This document shows positions 1 through 7,067 of a stretch of 13,669 bases of DNA, in pieces. A model generated the notes under the pieces. The model saw only the letters and a program-made list of their open reading frames with translations. It did no database searches and was not told the origin of the DNA. Made by a program: the position numbers and the translations under genes. Numbering within the stretch: position 1 is the first letter of the stretch; every line of letters starts with the position of its first letter. Source of the stretch: Alphaproteobacteria bacterium (lineage in GTDB: Bacteria; Pseudomonadota; Alphaproteobacteria; Micropepsales; Micropepsaceae); the NCBI GenBank assembly GCA_015654715.1, contig JAATGK010000308.1, forward strand, positions 1 to 13,669, in the 5' to 3' direction.

Positions 1-641
1 GCGGTGAAAACTTTTTCGGTCTCGAACAATCCGGCAAGCGCGAGCGCGGTCGAAACCTGGGTGCCGTTGAGGAGGGCGAGGCCTTCCTTCGGACCCAAGA
101 CGATAGGCTGCAGCCCCGCTTTCTCCAGTGCTTCCTTGGCGGAGACTTCCTTACCGCCCACCCGCGCCGAACCGATGCCGAGGAGCACGCCCGACATATG
201 TGCCAGCGGTGCCAGATCGCCCGAGGCGCCGACCGAGCCCTTGCACGGAATGCAGGGATAGATCTCGGCCTCCAAAAGACGCGCCAGCGCCGCCACTGTC
301 TCGCGCTTCACGCCTGACGCGCCGCGCGACAGCGAAGCGATCTTCAGCATCAGGACGAGCCGCACGATCTCGTCGGCCAGAGGAGCGCCGACGCCGCAGC
401 AATGGCTGAGCACCAGATTGCGCTGCAAGGCGACGAGATCGTTCCTCGGAATCTCAGTGTTGGCGAGAAGACCGAAGCCGGTATTAACGCCGTAAACGGT
501 CGCCCCCGACGCAATCACGTCGGCAATCGCCTGGGCGCCGCGGTCGATGCGCGCCAACGCCTCGAGGCTGAATTCGAGCTTGGGGGCGGCTTCATAGACA
601 CCGCGCAAATCGCTGAGGTTCAACGGCTCGCCGATTTTCAT
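1..641 (-). CDS. hutH: Histidine ammonia-lyase, N-terminal part (runs off left edge)
   Basis: Histidine ammonia-lyase removes ammonia from L-histidine to give trans-urocanate, the first step of cytoplasmic histidine degradation. Reading leftward from an ATG at 641-639, an open frame of 213 codons reaches the window edge; family members are about 500-510 residues, so roughly 40% is present. The residues read GSVGASGDLAPLAHM at about 135-149: Ala139-Ser140-Gly141 is the tripeptide that cyclises into the MIO electrophilic cofactor of this lyase family. The early YGVNTGFG motif (50-57), with the conserved active-site tyrosine, and the downstream LLNGTQVSTALAL (190-202) are also typical. A GGAGAG ribosome-binding site lies just upstream (minus strand, about 650-655). 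It is transcribed away from the Wzi-family gene, so its own promoter should lie within 642-1181. Phenylalanine or tyrosine ammonia-lyase relatives are possible in principle, but the overall sequence reads as HutH. The remaining hut genes would lie to the left. Confidence 0.95.
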   Translation of the reverse strand, partial: MKIGEPLNLSDLRGVYEAAPKLEFSLEALARIDRGAQAIADVIASGATVYGVNTGFGLLANTEIPRNDLVALQRNLVLSHCCGVGAPLADEIVRLVLMLKIASLSRGASGVKRETVAALARLLEAEIYPCIPCKGSVGASGDLAPLAHMSGVLLGIGSARVGGKEVSAKEALEKAGLQPIVLGPKEGLALLNGTQVSTALALAGLFETEKVFT

Positions 642-1181
642 TGTCTTTTTCTCTCCGACGCAACGCGGCGGACGATTGCAGATTGCGGGGGCGGAAACGA
701 GAGCGAAGCGAGGGCCGGATAACCGGTATTCCGAGGCCGCTTAGCGGCGCCCAGACAAGTCCGAACTGGTCGGGATCCGAGCTGATTGAGCAACATAATT
801 GTTAGATGCAGAAGCCCTTCGCAACCAGGTCGATACGTGCGAATGCGTTTTCGCGTCGGCAGATTTTGTCTGCCGGTGCGGCCAAATAACTTTATAAATC
901 TAGGTGCCTCCCTGCCCCGTCAAAACGGCATTGTGCCGTTGTTTCGTGCCGGAGGGCCGGGTCTCCCAGCCGAATGTAATTCGCACGCTTTCACAATTTC
1001 GTTAATAAAATCAGATGGTTAAATTTCGCGCTCCCTTGAATACGCGGAAAAAAGAGGCGCAGAATTTCCAAAAAAGCGAAGCCCCCCATCTAGCAATAGG
1101 CTGGCTTTGTTTTGCATAGATGTCGCGTCAACGGCATGGTTTTGGCTTAGGGTTGACCAATAGGGAACGGAGACGACGGGC
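642..1181. other. Divergent intergenic region between hutH and the Wzi-family gene
   Basis: This 540-base stretch separates two divergently transcribed genes and should hold both promoters. I see no convincing coding region: the short open frames inside it lack ribosome-binding sites and recognisable protein sequence. The stretch from about 880 to 1115 is clearly more AT-rich than the flanking genes. It contains a perfect hairpin at 924-940 (listed separately), a smaller GCCGC-TTA-GCGGC inverted repeat at 736-748, and AT-rich tracts near 995-1012 and 1065-1080 that could support promoters. I could not define a -35/-10 pair with normal spacing for either gene. A half-site resembling the operator upstream of the TonB receptor (GAATACG) occurs at 1038-1044, but without a matching second half. 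Confidence 0.6.
924..940. terminator. Perfect 7-bp hairpin, terminator-like on both strands
   Basis: AACGGCA-TTG-TGCCGTT is a perfect inverted repeat with a 7-bp stem and 3-base loop. On the plus strand it is followed by G-TTT-C; on the minus strand the stem runs straight into TTTTG. It therefore resembles a weak bidirectional rho-independent terminator. No annotated gene ends here: hutH starts about 280 bases to the left and the Wzi-family gene about 240 bases to the right. It could insulate the two divergent promoters, end an unannotated small RNA, or be a protein-binding palindrome. Confidence 0.4.
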
Positions 1182-2666
1182 TTGAGGGCAATTTTCGCTG
1201 TGGTGCTGGCGTGGGCTGGCTTGGCAGTGGGCGCCGCGGCAGGGCCGTGGGCCGAACCCGGCGATGCGCGCCTCAAGTCTGATATCGAACTCCTTGCCGC
1301 GGCCGGGGTGATCGACAACATCACCATGCAATGGCCGATCCCGTGGGCCGGCGTGCTCGGGCGCCTCAATGCGCCGAACGGGCTCGCCGGTCAGCCCGAT
1401 TTCATCCGCGAGGCGGCAGCGCGCCTGAGGAAGATGGGCCAGCAACAGACGCAGACCGGCCACGCGCACCTCACGGTCGACTTCGATGCCGCAACCGATC
1501 CCGCCGTGGTACGCGGCTTCGATGCCTTAGGGCGCCAAACCATCCAAGGTCACGTCACCTACGAATATCTCTGGGACACCACCGCCGTGCACCTTGCCGT
1601 CGGCACCAAATCGCTCGACAAGCGCGACCGTCAGGCGCTCGTGTTCGACGAAAGTTACATCGCTCAGCGCGTCGACAATGTCGTGGTCTACGCCGGCCTC
1701 AAATCCCATTGGTGGGGACCGGGCTGGATATCGGCGCTGTCGCTGTCGACCAACGCGCGCCCGATGCCACAGATCGGCATCGCGCGGACCGAAACGACCG
1801 GCTTCGATTCGCCATGGCTGAGCTGGCTTGGGCCCTGGCAGTTCGAAGCATTCGGCGGCGTCCTCACCGGCCCGCGCGTCGACGGCAACACCGGCTTCGT
1901 CGGCGTGCGCTTCGCTTTCAGCCCCATCAAGAACGTCGAGATCGGGCTCAGCCGCATCACCGAAATCTGTGGTGAGAACCATCCCTGCAAGCCACTCGAT
2001 TACTTCAACCCGATGAACGATCCCTCCCACATCGACTCGACCAACGACGAAGCCACGATCGACGTCAAATACGGCGATACCTTCGCCGATTGGGCTTATG
2101 AAATTTACGTCCAGGCGATGAACGAGGATACCAGCCCGCTCACTCATTCCGGTTCGAGCCGTCTGGCGGGCGCCACGCTGTGGGCGCCATTCGACACCGC
2201 CTGGGGCGGCATCACCGGCCGCCTCACCGTCGAATATGCCGACAGCTACGCCACCAACGATCTATGGGGTGGCGGCGTCGAGCATGGCTTTTCGTACAAC
2301 AACTACGGCTATGTCGACGGCATGCGTTATCGCGACCGCACGCTCGGCTTCAGCCTCGACAGCGATTCACGGCTGTTATCATTCGCCGCCTCGGTTACCG
2401 ACGCCAATGCGAACAGCTTTTCGCTCACCTATCACCACGCCGAGATTTCCAGCGGCTCGCTCGCCTTGATGAGCGATCCGTGGACGAATGTGGTGTCGAA
2501 ACAGCCGGTGATCATCAATATCGGCGAGGCGCATCTGATCGTGCCGTTCGATTTTTCCAAGTATCACGCCAAGATCGATCTCGTCGGCCGCGTCCAGGAC
2601 GATCAGCCCCGACCCGAGCATGGCGCCACGGCCGCCCTGGAGCTAGCGCTCACTTTCGGTCTTTAG
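1182..2666 (+). CDS. Capsule assembly Wzi-family outer-membrane protein
   Basis: This is a predicted outer-membrane beta-barrel of the Wzi family; the founding member helps anchor group 1 capsular polysaccharide to the cell surface. The 494-residue product has a short signal peptide (about 1-20, ending in AVGAAA) and the family's N-terminal segment (GDARLKSDIELLAAAGVID, 27-45, then the WPIPW motif, 51-55). The diagnostic HWWGPGW (176-182) and STNARPMPQIGI (189-200) follow, and later a YVDGMRYRDRTLGFSLDSDS stretch (377-396). Alternating hydrophobic/aromatic strands continue to the C-terminal LALTFGL. The start is TTG: an in-frame TAG at 1161 closes the frame upstream, no ATG or GTG precedes the signal peptide, and GGAG at 1169-1172 sits 9 bases before TTG. 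No capsule genes flank it, so its role may be general surface-polysaccharide handling rather than capsule export. The 3' end overlaps the convergent transporter gene by 17 bases. Confidence 0.85.
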   Translation: MRAIFAVVLAWAGLAVGAAAGPWAEPGDARLKSDIELLAAAGVIDNITMQWPIPWAGVLGRLNAPNGLAGQPDFIREAAARLRKMGQQQTQTGHAHLTVDFDAATDPAVVRGFDALGRQTIQGHVTYEYLWDTTAVHLAVGTKSLDKRDRQALVFDESYIAQRVDNVVVYAGLKSHWWGPGWISALSLSTNARPMPQIGIARTETTGFDSPWLSWLGPWQFEAFGGVLTGPRVDGNTGFVGVRFAFSPIKNVEIGLSRITEICGENHPCKPLDYFNPMNDPSHIDSTNDEATIDVKYGDTFADWAYEIYVQAMNEDTSPLTHSGSSRLAGATLWAPFDTAWGGITGRLTVEYADSYATNDLWGGGVEHGFSYNNYGYVDGMRYRDRTLGFSLDSDSRLLSFAASVTDANANSFSLTYHHAEISSGSLALMSDPWTNVVSKQPVIINIGEAHLIVPFDFSKYHAKIDLVGRVQDDQPRPEHGATAALELALTFGL

Positions 2667-3621
2667 CCCGCTCGGCATAGCGCTGTGCCAGCACGGCGCA
2701 GGCCATCAACTGCATCTGGTGAAACAGCATCAGCGGCAGGATCATGGGACCCAGCAGTACCGGCGGAAACAGCACTCCCGCCATCGGCACCCCGGAGGCC
2801 AGACTTTTCTTCGAGCCGCAGAACACCACCACCGTCTCGTCCGCTGTCGACAGACCTGCCCGCCGCGCGCTCCACGTGGTGAAGACCAGTGCCAGCGCCA
2901 GGATCGCGCCATTGAGCCCGACGGTGAGGGCCAGATCGGTCAGGCTGTAGCGGGTCCATAAGCCTTCGATCACCGCCGCGCTGAAGGCGGTATAGACGAC
3001 CAAGAGGATGGTCCCCCGGTCGACCTTGCCGAGGATCTCCTTGTGCCGGGCGATGAACGCAGCCGTCAGCGGCCGCGACAGATGGCCGAGCCCGAATGGC
3101 AGCAGCAGCTGCAACATGATCGCGCCCACCGCGTCCAGCGAAAATCCCCCCGCGGACCCGCGCAGCAAGAAAAATCCCACCAATACCGGAGTCACAAAAA
3201 TCCCCAGCACATTGGAAGCCGAGGCGCTGCACACCGCCGCCGGAACGTTGCCGCGCGCGATCGACGTGAAGGCGATCGAGGACTGCACCGTCGACGGCAA
3301 CAGGCAAAGGAACAGCATACCGTCGGCGATCACCGGATTGAGCCAACCGTGGCTCACCGCCCGCAGCAGGAGCCCCACCGTCGGAAAGAAGACGAAGGTC
3401 GCCGCCAGCGCCAGGACATGAATACGCCAAGCCCCGATCCCCGCCAGGATCGCTTGCCGCGACAGGCGCGCCCCGTGGAGGAAAAAGAGAAGGGCGATGC
3501 CGGCGTCGGTGACGACTGCCATCACTTTTGCGAACGGCCCGGCGCACGGCAGCAGACTCGCCAGCGCCACGGTGGCCAGAAGAGCGATCAAAAAGGGGTC
3601 GAGGCGGAGGAGCTTGGACAT
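2650..3621 (-). CDS. Bile acid:sodium symporter family transporter (BASS, YfeH-like)
   Basis: This is a 323-residue inner-membrane transporter of the BASS/SBF-like family; known relatives are sodium-coupled carriers of organic anions, and the substrate here cannot be read from sequence. It has about nine or ten hydrophobic segments spread over 8-315. Family signatures include LCLLPSTVQSSIAFTS (105-120, the conserved region between segments), NVLGIFVTPVL (137-147) and FCGSKKSLASG (267-277). The ATG at 3621-3619 was chosen because it directly precedes the first hydrophobic segment and gives the family's usual length. The frame stays open far upstream through the antisense of the receptor gene, but that part has no transporter-like sequence. 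No strong ribosome-binding site is visible, so expression may be low. It is divergent from the TonB receptor and shares its 441-base control region, but there is no direct evidence that it belongs to the glucan pathway. The last 17 bases overlap the 3' end of the Wzi-family gene tail to tail. Confidence 0.9.
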   Translation of the reverse strand: MSKLLRLDPFLIALLATVALASLLPCAGPFAKVMAVVTDAGIALLFFLHGARLSRQAILAGIGAWRIHVLALAATFVFFPTVGLLLRAVSHGWLNPVIADGMLFLCLLPSTVQSSIAFTSIARGNVPAAVCSASASNVLGIFVTPVLVGFFLLRGSAGGFSLDAVGAIMLQLLLPFGLGHLSRPLTAAFIARHKEILGKVDRGTILLVVYTAFSAAVIEGLWTRYSLTDLALTVGLNGAILALALVFTTWSARRAGLSTADETVVVFCGSKKSLASGVPMAGVLFPPVLLGPMILPLMLFHQMQLMACAVLAQRYAERAKDRK

Positions 3622-3899
3622 TGCCGTCGGTTTTATTGGTGACGGCCCGCCTTGGCAATTCTTTCCCGAAGGGGGAGCTGCTCGATTTGCGCGCACGCCC
3701 ACCAACACGCCAGCACATCTATAAACCCGCTGGGGCGGCGGCCGCGTCTCTTTCGGTCCCAAGGACGGTGTTGGTTGCGCTATCACGCACCGCAGCACCC
3801 GGCGATCGTAAGCGACCGCACAGAAAAAACGCGATGGCATAAGGTTTATATGCACGCGACCGAAACACCGTCGGACGCTCGCGGACATAACTGCCACAG

Positions 3900-3911
3900 G
3901 CATTCGTATTC
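3900..3911 (-). promoter_or_regulatory. Candidate LacI-family operator, distal copy
   Basis: Read on the minus strand this is GAATACGAATGC, which differs at one of 12 positions from GAATACGTATGC at 3930-3941. The two copies lie in opposite orientation with centres 30 bases apart, close to three helical turns, so a regulator could contact both from the same DNA face. This copy is less symmetric than the proximal one. It sits about 150 bases upstream of the TonB receptor start. That it is a binding site is inference. Confidence 0.45.
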
Positions 3912-3928
3912 TTGCCACAAAGAAGCCA

Positions 3929-3942
3929 TGAATACGTATGCA
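3929..3942. promoter_or_regulatory. Candidate LacI-family operator, proximal copy
   Basis: TGAATACGTATGCA is a 14-base palindrome with a perfect ATACGTAT core and one mismatched pair. Its centre is a CG step. LacI-family repressors such as LacI and PurR typically bind even palindromes centred on CG, where a hinge-helix leucine intercalates; the LacI-family protein encoded at 12897 keeps the corresponding hinge leucine (Leu67). The site lies about 120 bases upstream of the receptor start, just before a TTGAGC that could be part of the promoter. Direct control by the linked regulator is the simplest inference, but is not shown. Confidence 0.55.
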
Positions 3943-3990
3943 AGCAGTTGAGCGCCAAAGCGCCCCGGATAATCCTCTGCCGCGAAACAA

Positions 3991-4010
3991 GTAACCGGAA
4001 ATCCGGTTGC
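3991..4010 (+). promoter_or_regulatory. Leader hairpin upstream of the TonB receptor
   Basis: AACCGG-AAAT-CCGGTT (3993-4008) is a perfect 6-bp inverted repeat. In RNA the stem extends to 8 pairs through a U-G wobble and a G-C pair, with an AAAU tetraloop. It lies 52 bases before the receptor ATG and has no T-tract after it, so it is not a standard terminator. It could stabilise the mRNA 5' end if transcription starts upstream, or it could be a second protein-binding palindrome (16 bases). Confidence 0.4.
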
Positions 4011-4036
4011 TGAATAAATCCCGCCGCGGACGTCGT

Positions 4037-4057
4037 AAGGAGGGATAACTGGGAGGG
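4037..4057 (+). promoter_or_regulatory. Tandem Shine-Dalgarno sequences of the TonB receptor
   Basis: Two strong ribosome-binding sequences precede the ATG at 4063: AAGGAGGG (4037-4044), 18 bases from the start, and GGGAGGG (4051-4057), 5 bases from it. The second has normal spacing and decides the start. No usable start codon follows the first at a suitable distance, so it may act as a standby site that raises initiation, as might suit an abundant outer-membrane receptor. Confidence 0.6.
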
Positions 4058-4062
4058 TTCCT

Positions 4063-6918
4063 ATGACATTCAAGACTTCGCGCCCGCGCGCCATAAGCGC
4101 TGGGCTGGGCACGACGGCGACGAGTTTGGCCGTTCTTATTCTGGCGACGGGCGGTGCGTTCGCACAGGATGCCGGCGTCGAAACCATCACCGTGACGGGC
4201 TTCCGCGCCAGCCTCGAAAACACCATTGCGTTGAAGAAAGACTCGACCCAGATCGTCGAAGCGGTCTCGGCCGAAGACATCGGCAAGCTGCCGGACCAGT
4301 CGATCGCCGAAGCGATCTCGCGCCTGCCGGGCCTCACCGCCCAGCGTCTCAACGGCCGCGCCCAGGACATTTCGATCCGCGGATTGTCGCCGGACTTCTC
4401 GACCACGCTTCTGAACGGTCGCGAGCAGGTTTCGACCTCGAATAACCGCTCGGCCCAATACGACCAGTATCCGGCCGAACTGATGAGCGGCGTCGTAGTC
4501 TACAAGACCCCGCAAGCCGATCTCGTTGGTCAGGGCCTTTCCGGTACCGTCGACATGCGCACGGTCCGCCCGCTCGATTACGACCATCAAGTCATCTCGG
4601 TGAATGCCCGCGGTGAAGGCGGCTCGCTCGGCAAACTCAATCCCCAAATGTCGATGTACGGCTATCGCGTCAGCGGCACCTACATCGACCAATACGCCGG
4701 CGGCAAACTGGGCCTTACCCTCGGCGTCGCCGTCATGGATTCGCCGCAGCAGTTCATCGAATCCAATAGCTGGGGCTGGACCGGCGGCAATGGCAACACG
4801 GTTCCGAGTGCCGATCTGGTCAGCGGCGGCGTCAAGTTGCAAGCCAACACCGACGACCTCGTCCGCGAGTCCGCTATGGCTACGGTGCAGTATCGTCCGA
4901 CCGACAACTTCGAGTCGACGCTCGATCTGTTCTTCACCAAATACAAAGATCACCAGGAGTTCGTGCGCAACGAATTGCCGTTGTACAGTTGGGGTGGCGA
5001 CGGCGCTGGCAATACCATCGACTTGGTGTCCGGCTTCACGGTCAACAATGGCATGGTCACGGCCGGCACCTTTACAACGTCGGCCGGAACCGGCGTCAAA
5101 GGCGTGCTGCGTCAGGAAGCCGATCGTCACAACAACGATCTCTTCGCCATCGGTTGGAAGAACCAGTACACCGCCGGCAATTGGACCTGGACACTGGATG
5201 CCGCCCATTCCAGCGTGCAACGCTTCGATCAGTATTTCGAAAGCTATGCCGGCACCGGTCGCGCAGGTTTTGGCGCCACCGATCCGATGAGCTTCACGTT
5301 CGACAAGGACTACGTTGGGCATTTCACGCCGCATCTGGACTATGGCGACTACGCGACGATGCTGTTGACCTCGTCGCAAGGCTGGGGCGGTTACAACGAC
5401 ACAACCGGCGAAGGCGTGCGCGGCGGCCAGGACGGCTATCTCAACTACCAGCACATTCACGATCACCTGACCACCGCCAGGTTGGACGCCAATTACGATT
5501 TGCATAGCGATGTGATTTCGAAGATCACTTTTGGCGTAGCCTATGCTAACCGCCACAAAGCGATGACGCCGGAACAGTATTACATCGGCACGACGGACGA
5601 CTACACGAGTTACAGTTCCTATGTGGCGGCGCACGGTAACGGCACCGGCTGGGTTCCCGTCAGCACGGTAATCCCCGAAAAATATCGCTTCGGCGATTCG
5701 GGCGGTCTCAGTTATTTCGGCATTCCCAAGATCATCTCGTGGGATTCCGAAGCGCTGCTCCGCGATGGCATCTATACGAAATCTGCCAATGTGAACGCCG
5801 ATGTCACTTCGCAGAATTGGCGCGTCGACGAAATGGTTTATACCGGCTTCGTCAAGGCCGACATCGACACCGCGCTTTATTCCGTTCCGATCGTCGGCAA
5901 TGTCGGTGTCCAGTATGTTCATACGCACCAAAGCTCGGGAGGCTTTGGCGTTTCCAACACACCCGGGCTCTACAACCATGCTCTTCCGGTTTCGGGTAAG
6001 GTGAATTACGACGAATTCCTGCCAAGCCTCAACTTGACCGCCAAGCTTGACGACGAAAACCAGATTCGTATTGGCGCGGCGCGCGAACTTGTCCGGGCCC
6101 GTATGGATCAGATGTCTGCCTCGAACGAATTCGGCTACAATACGAGTTTTGCCGGCAACACCGACCTTACCCACACCCCGTGGAGCGGGACGGTCGGCAA
6201 TCCCAGCCTCAGGCCGTGGCTCGCCGAAGCGGTTGATGTGTCCTACGAGTGGTATTTCGGCAAGGCCGGCTACTTGTCCGTCGCCGGGTTCTACAAGGAT
6301 CTCGAGACCTACATCTACCAGAAGAGCACGCTCTTCGACTTCTCCAACTATATCTATACCGGGCTCCCCCCGGCGCTGATGCAGGGCTACGTCAAGGAAT
6401 ACGTCAACGGTAGCGGTGGCCAACTCCAGGGCGTCGAAGTCAGCTTTGCGTTAGCCGGCGAAACGTTCTCCGAATACCTCGAAGGCTTCGGCGTGACGGC
6501 CAACGCGTCGTATACCGACTCCAGCATCCAGCAGAATCCAGAGAACCCGAAGACCCCGCTGCCCGGCCTTTCGAAAGACGTCTACAACGTCACGCTCTAC
6601 TACGAGAGAGCGGGCTTCTCGGTCCGCCTCAACGAAAGCTATCGCTCGAAGTTCCTCGGCGAAGTCACGGGCTACGGCGCCGGCCTCGCCTCCAGCTACA
6701 TCAAATCGCAAGGCTGGCTCGACGGTCAGATCGGCTATGAGTTCCAGTCGGGTAGCCTCCAGGGGATGTCGGTTCTGTTCCAGGTCAACAACATCACCGA
6801 CGAAACCCAGGTCTCTTACAATGTGAACCTCAACAACCTGAACGACACGCGCCAGGTGCTCGATTGGCAACGCTACGGCAGGCAGTTCCTGTTCGGCATT
6901 ACTTACAAGCTGAACTGA
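4063..6918 (+). CDS. TonB-dependent receptor, probable maltodextrin/alpha-glucan importer
   Basis: This is an outer-membrane active importer powered by TonB/ExbBD. The 951-residue product has a signal peptide with cleavage expected near Ala34-Gln35. A TonB-box-like ETITVTGFR follows at 40-48. The plug domain spans about 55-170, with EDIGKLPDQSIAEAISRLPG (71-90), IRGLSPDFSTTLLNGRE (105-121) and VGQGLSGTVDMRTVRPL (155-171). These are hallmarks of the large receptor family common in Xanthomonas, Caulobacter and sphingomonads. The rest is a beta-barrel with a C-terminal strand ending FLFGITYKLN; the final Asn is less usual than a terminal aromatic residue. The barrel contains many Trp/Tyr residues, as in sugar-binding receptors. 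Substrate assignment rests on the linked amylase and maltose phosphorylase, so the transporter family is near certain while maltodextrin specificity is inferred. It is the first gene of the operon, with a strong ribosome-binding site and operator-like sites upstream. Confidence 0.93.
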   Translation: MTFKTSRPRAISAGLGTTATSLAVLILATGGAFAQDAGVETITVTGFRASLENTIALKKDSTQIVEAVSAEDIGKLPDQSIAEAISRLPGLTAQRLNGRAQDISIRGLSPDFSTTLLNGREQVSTSNNRSAQYDQYPAELMSGVVVYKTPQADLVGQGLSGTVDMRTVRPLDYDHQVISVNARGEGGSLGKLNPQMSMYGYRVSGTYIDQYAGGKLGLTLGVAVMDSPQQFIESNSWGWTGGNGNTVPSADLVSGGVKLQANTDDLVRESAMATVQYRPTDNFESTLDLFFTKYKDHQEFVRNELPLYSWGGDGAGNTIDLVSGFTVNNGMVTAGTFTTSAGTGVKGVLRQEADRHNNDLFAIGWKNQYTAGNWTWTLDAAHSSVQRFDQYFESYAGTGRAGFGATDPMSFTFDKDYVGHFTPHLDYGDYATMLLTSSQGWGGYNDTTGEGVRGGQDGYLNYQHIHDHLTTARLDANYDLHSDVISKITFGVAYANRHKAMTPEQYYIGTTDDYTSYSSYVAAHGNGTGWVPVSTVIPEKYRFGDSGGLSYFGIPKIISWDSEALLRDGIYTKSANVNADVTSQNWRVDEMVYTGFVKADIDTALYSVPIVGNVGVQYVHTHQSSGGFGVSNTPGLYNHALPVSGKVNYDEFLPSLNLTAKLDDENQIRIGAARELVRARMDQMSASNEFGYNTSFAGNTDLTHTPWSGTVGNPSLRPWLAEAVDVSYEWYFGKAGYLSVAGFYKDLETYIYQKSTLFDFSNYIYTGLPPALMQGYVKEYVNGSGGQLQGVEVSFALAGETFSEYLEGFGVTANASYTDSSIQQNPENPKTPLPGLSKDVYNVTLYYERAGFSVRLNESYRSKFLGEVTGYGAGLASSYIKSQGWLDGQIGYEFQSGSLQGMSVLFQVNNITDETQVSYNVNLNNLNDTRQVLDWQRYGRQFLFGITYKLN

Positions 6919-7067
6919 TAACGCCGCACTCATGCCCTCGCCGGCGAAAGCGGCCGGCGGGGGTTATTTCAAAGAAGCGTTATCCGGAAAAATGGAACCG
7001 GCTTTTCCGTCCGGAAACGCGACAAGCATCGAATATGATGGCAGCACACTCGGCTTGGAGATTTCAG
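6919..7067 (+). promoter_or_regulatory. Intercistronic spacer with two hairpins
   Basis: The 149 bases between receptor and amylase are the only sizeable gap in the operon. Two inverted repeats occur: CGCCGGC/GCCGGCG with a 7-base loop (6939-6959), and CGGAAAA/TTTTCCG with an 11-base loop (6985-7009). Neither has a clear T-tract, so full termination is doubtful. They may protect the 3' end of the receptor mRNA or partly terminate transcription, giving more receptor than enzyme. A start for the amylase within this gap was rejected in favour of 7068. Confidence 0.4.

Larger units (their letters stand above)
3622..4062. promoter_or_regulatory. Divergent control region of the maltodextrin operon
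   Basis: This 441-base non-coding region lies between the BASS transporter and the TonB receptor. The right half (about 3830-4062) is clearly more AT-rich than the coding DNA around it. It holds two operator-like sites (3900-3911, 3929-3942), a leader hairpin (3991-4010) and two Shine-Dalgarno sequences (4037-4057), each listed separately. A possible -10 (GATAAT, 3968-3973) lies downstream of a TTGAGC at 3948-3953, but with only 14 bases between them, so no promoter is called firmly. GCATA at 3837-3841 and TATGC at 3849-3853 form a further loose inverted repeat. The left half (3622-3830) is high-GC; I see nothing recognisable in it. Confidence 0.55.

Noticed and set aside
786..1022. A 78-codon plus-strand frame in the hutH/Wzi intergenic region.
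   Set aside because: No ribosome-binding site and no recognisable sequence; it spans the AT-rich control region and the hairpin at 924-940.
3652..3951. A 99-codon plus-strand frame upstream of the TonB receptor.
   Set aside because: It has unusual His/Ser/Arg-rich composition, no ribosome-binding site, and covers the operator-like sites; a control region explains it better.
3948..3973. TTGAGC and GATAAT as a sigma-70 promoter for the TonB receptor.
   Set aside because: The spacer is only 14 bases, too short for a normal sigma-70 promoter; kept as a remark in the control-region entry, not as a feature.
3622..6423. A very long minus-strand open frame continuing the BASS transporter frame upstream, through the control region and the antisense of the TonB receptor.
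   Set aside because: The translated sequence upstream of the ATG at 3621 has no recognisable domain and is Arg/Val/Gly-rich like a shadow frame of GC-rich coding DNA. The true transporter starts at 3621 and has full family length.
7027..7040. CATC-GAATAT-GATG as a third operator copy before the amylase.
   Set aside because: It lacks the CG centre and the ATACGTAT core of the sites upstream of the receptor; only four outer pairs match.
6864..7067. Extended amylase start inside the TonB receptor gene, or at 7035/7038.
   Set aside because: These would bury the signal peptide behind an unlikely leader; only the ATG at 7068 has a well-spaced GGAG and starts a normal signal peptide.
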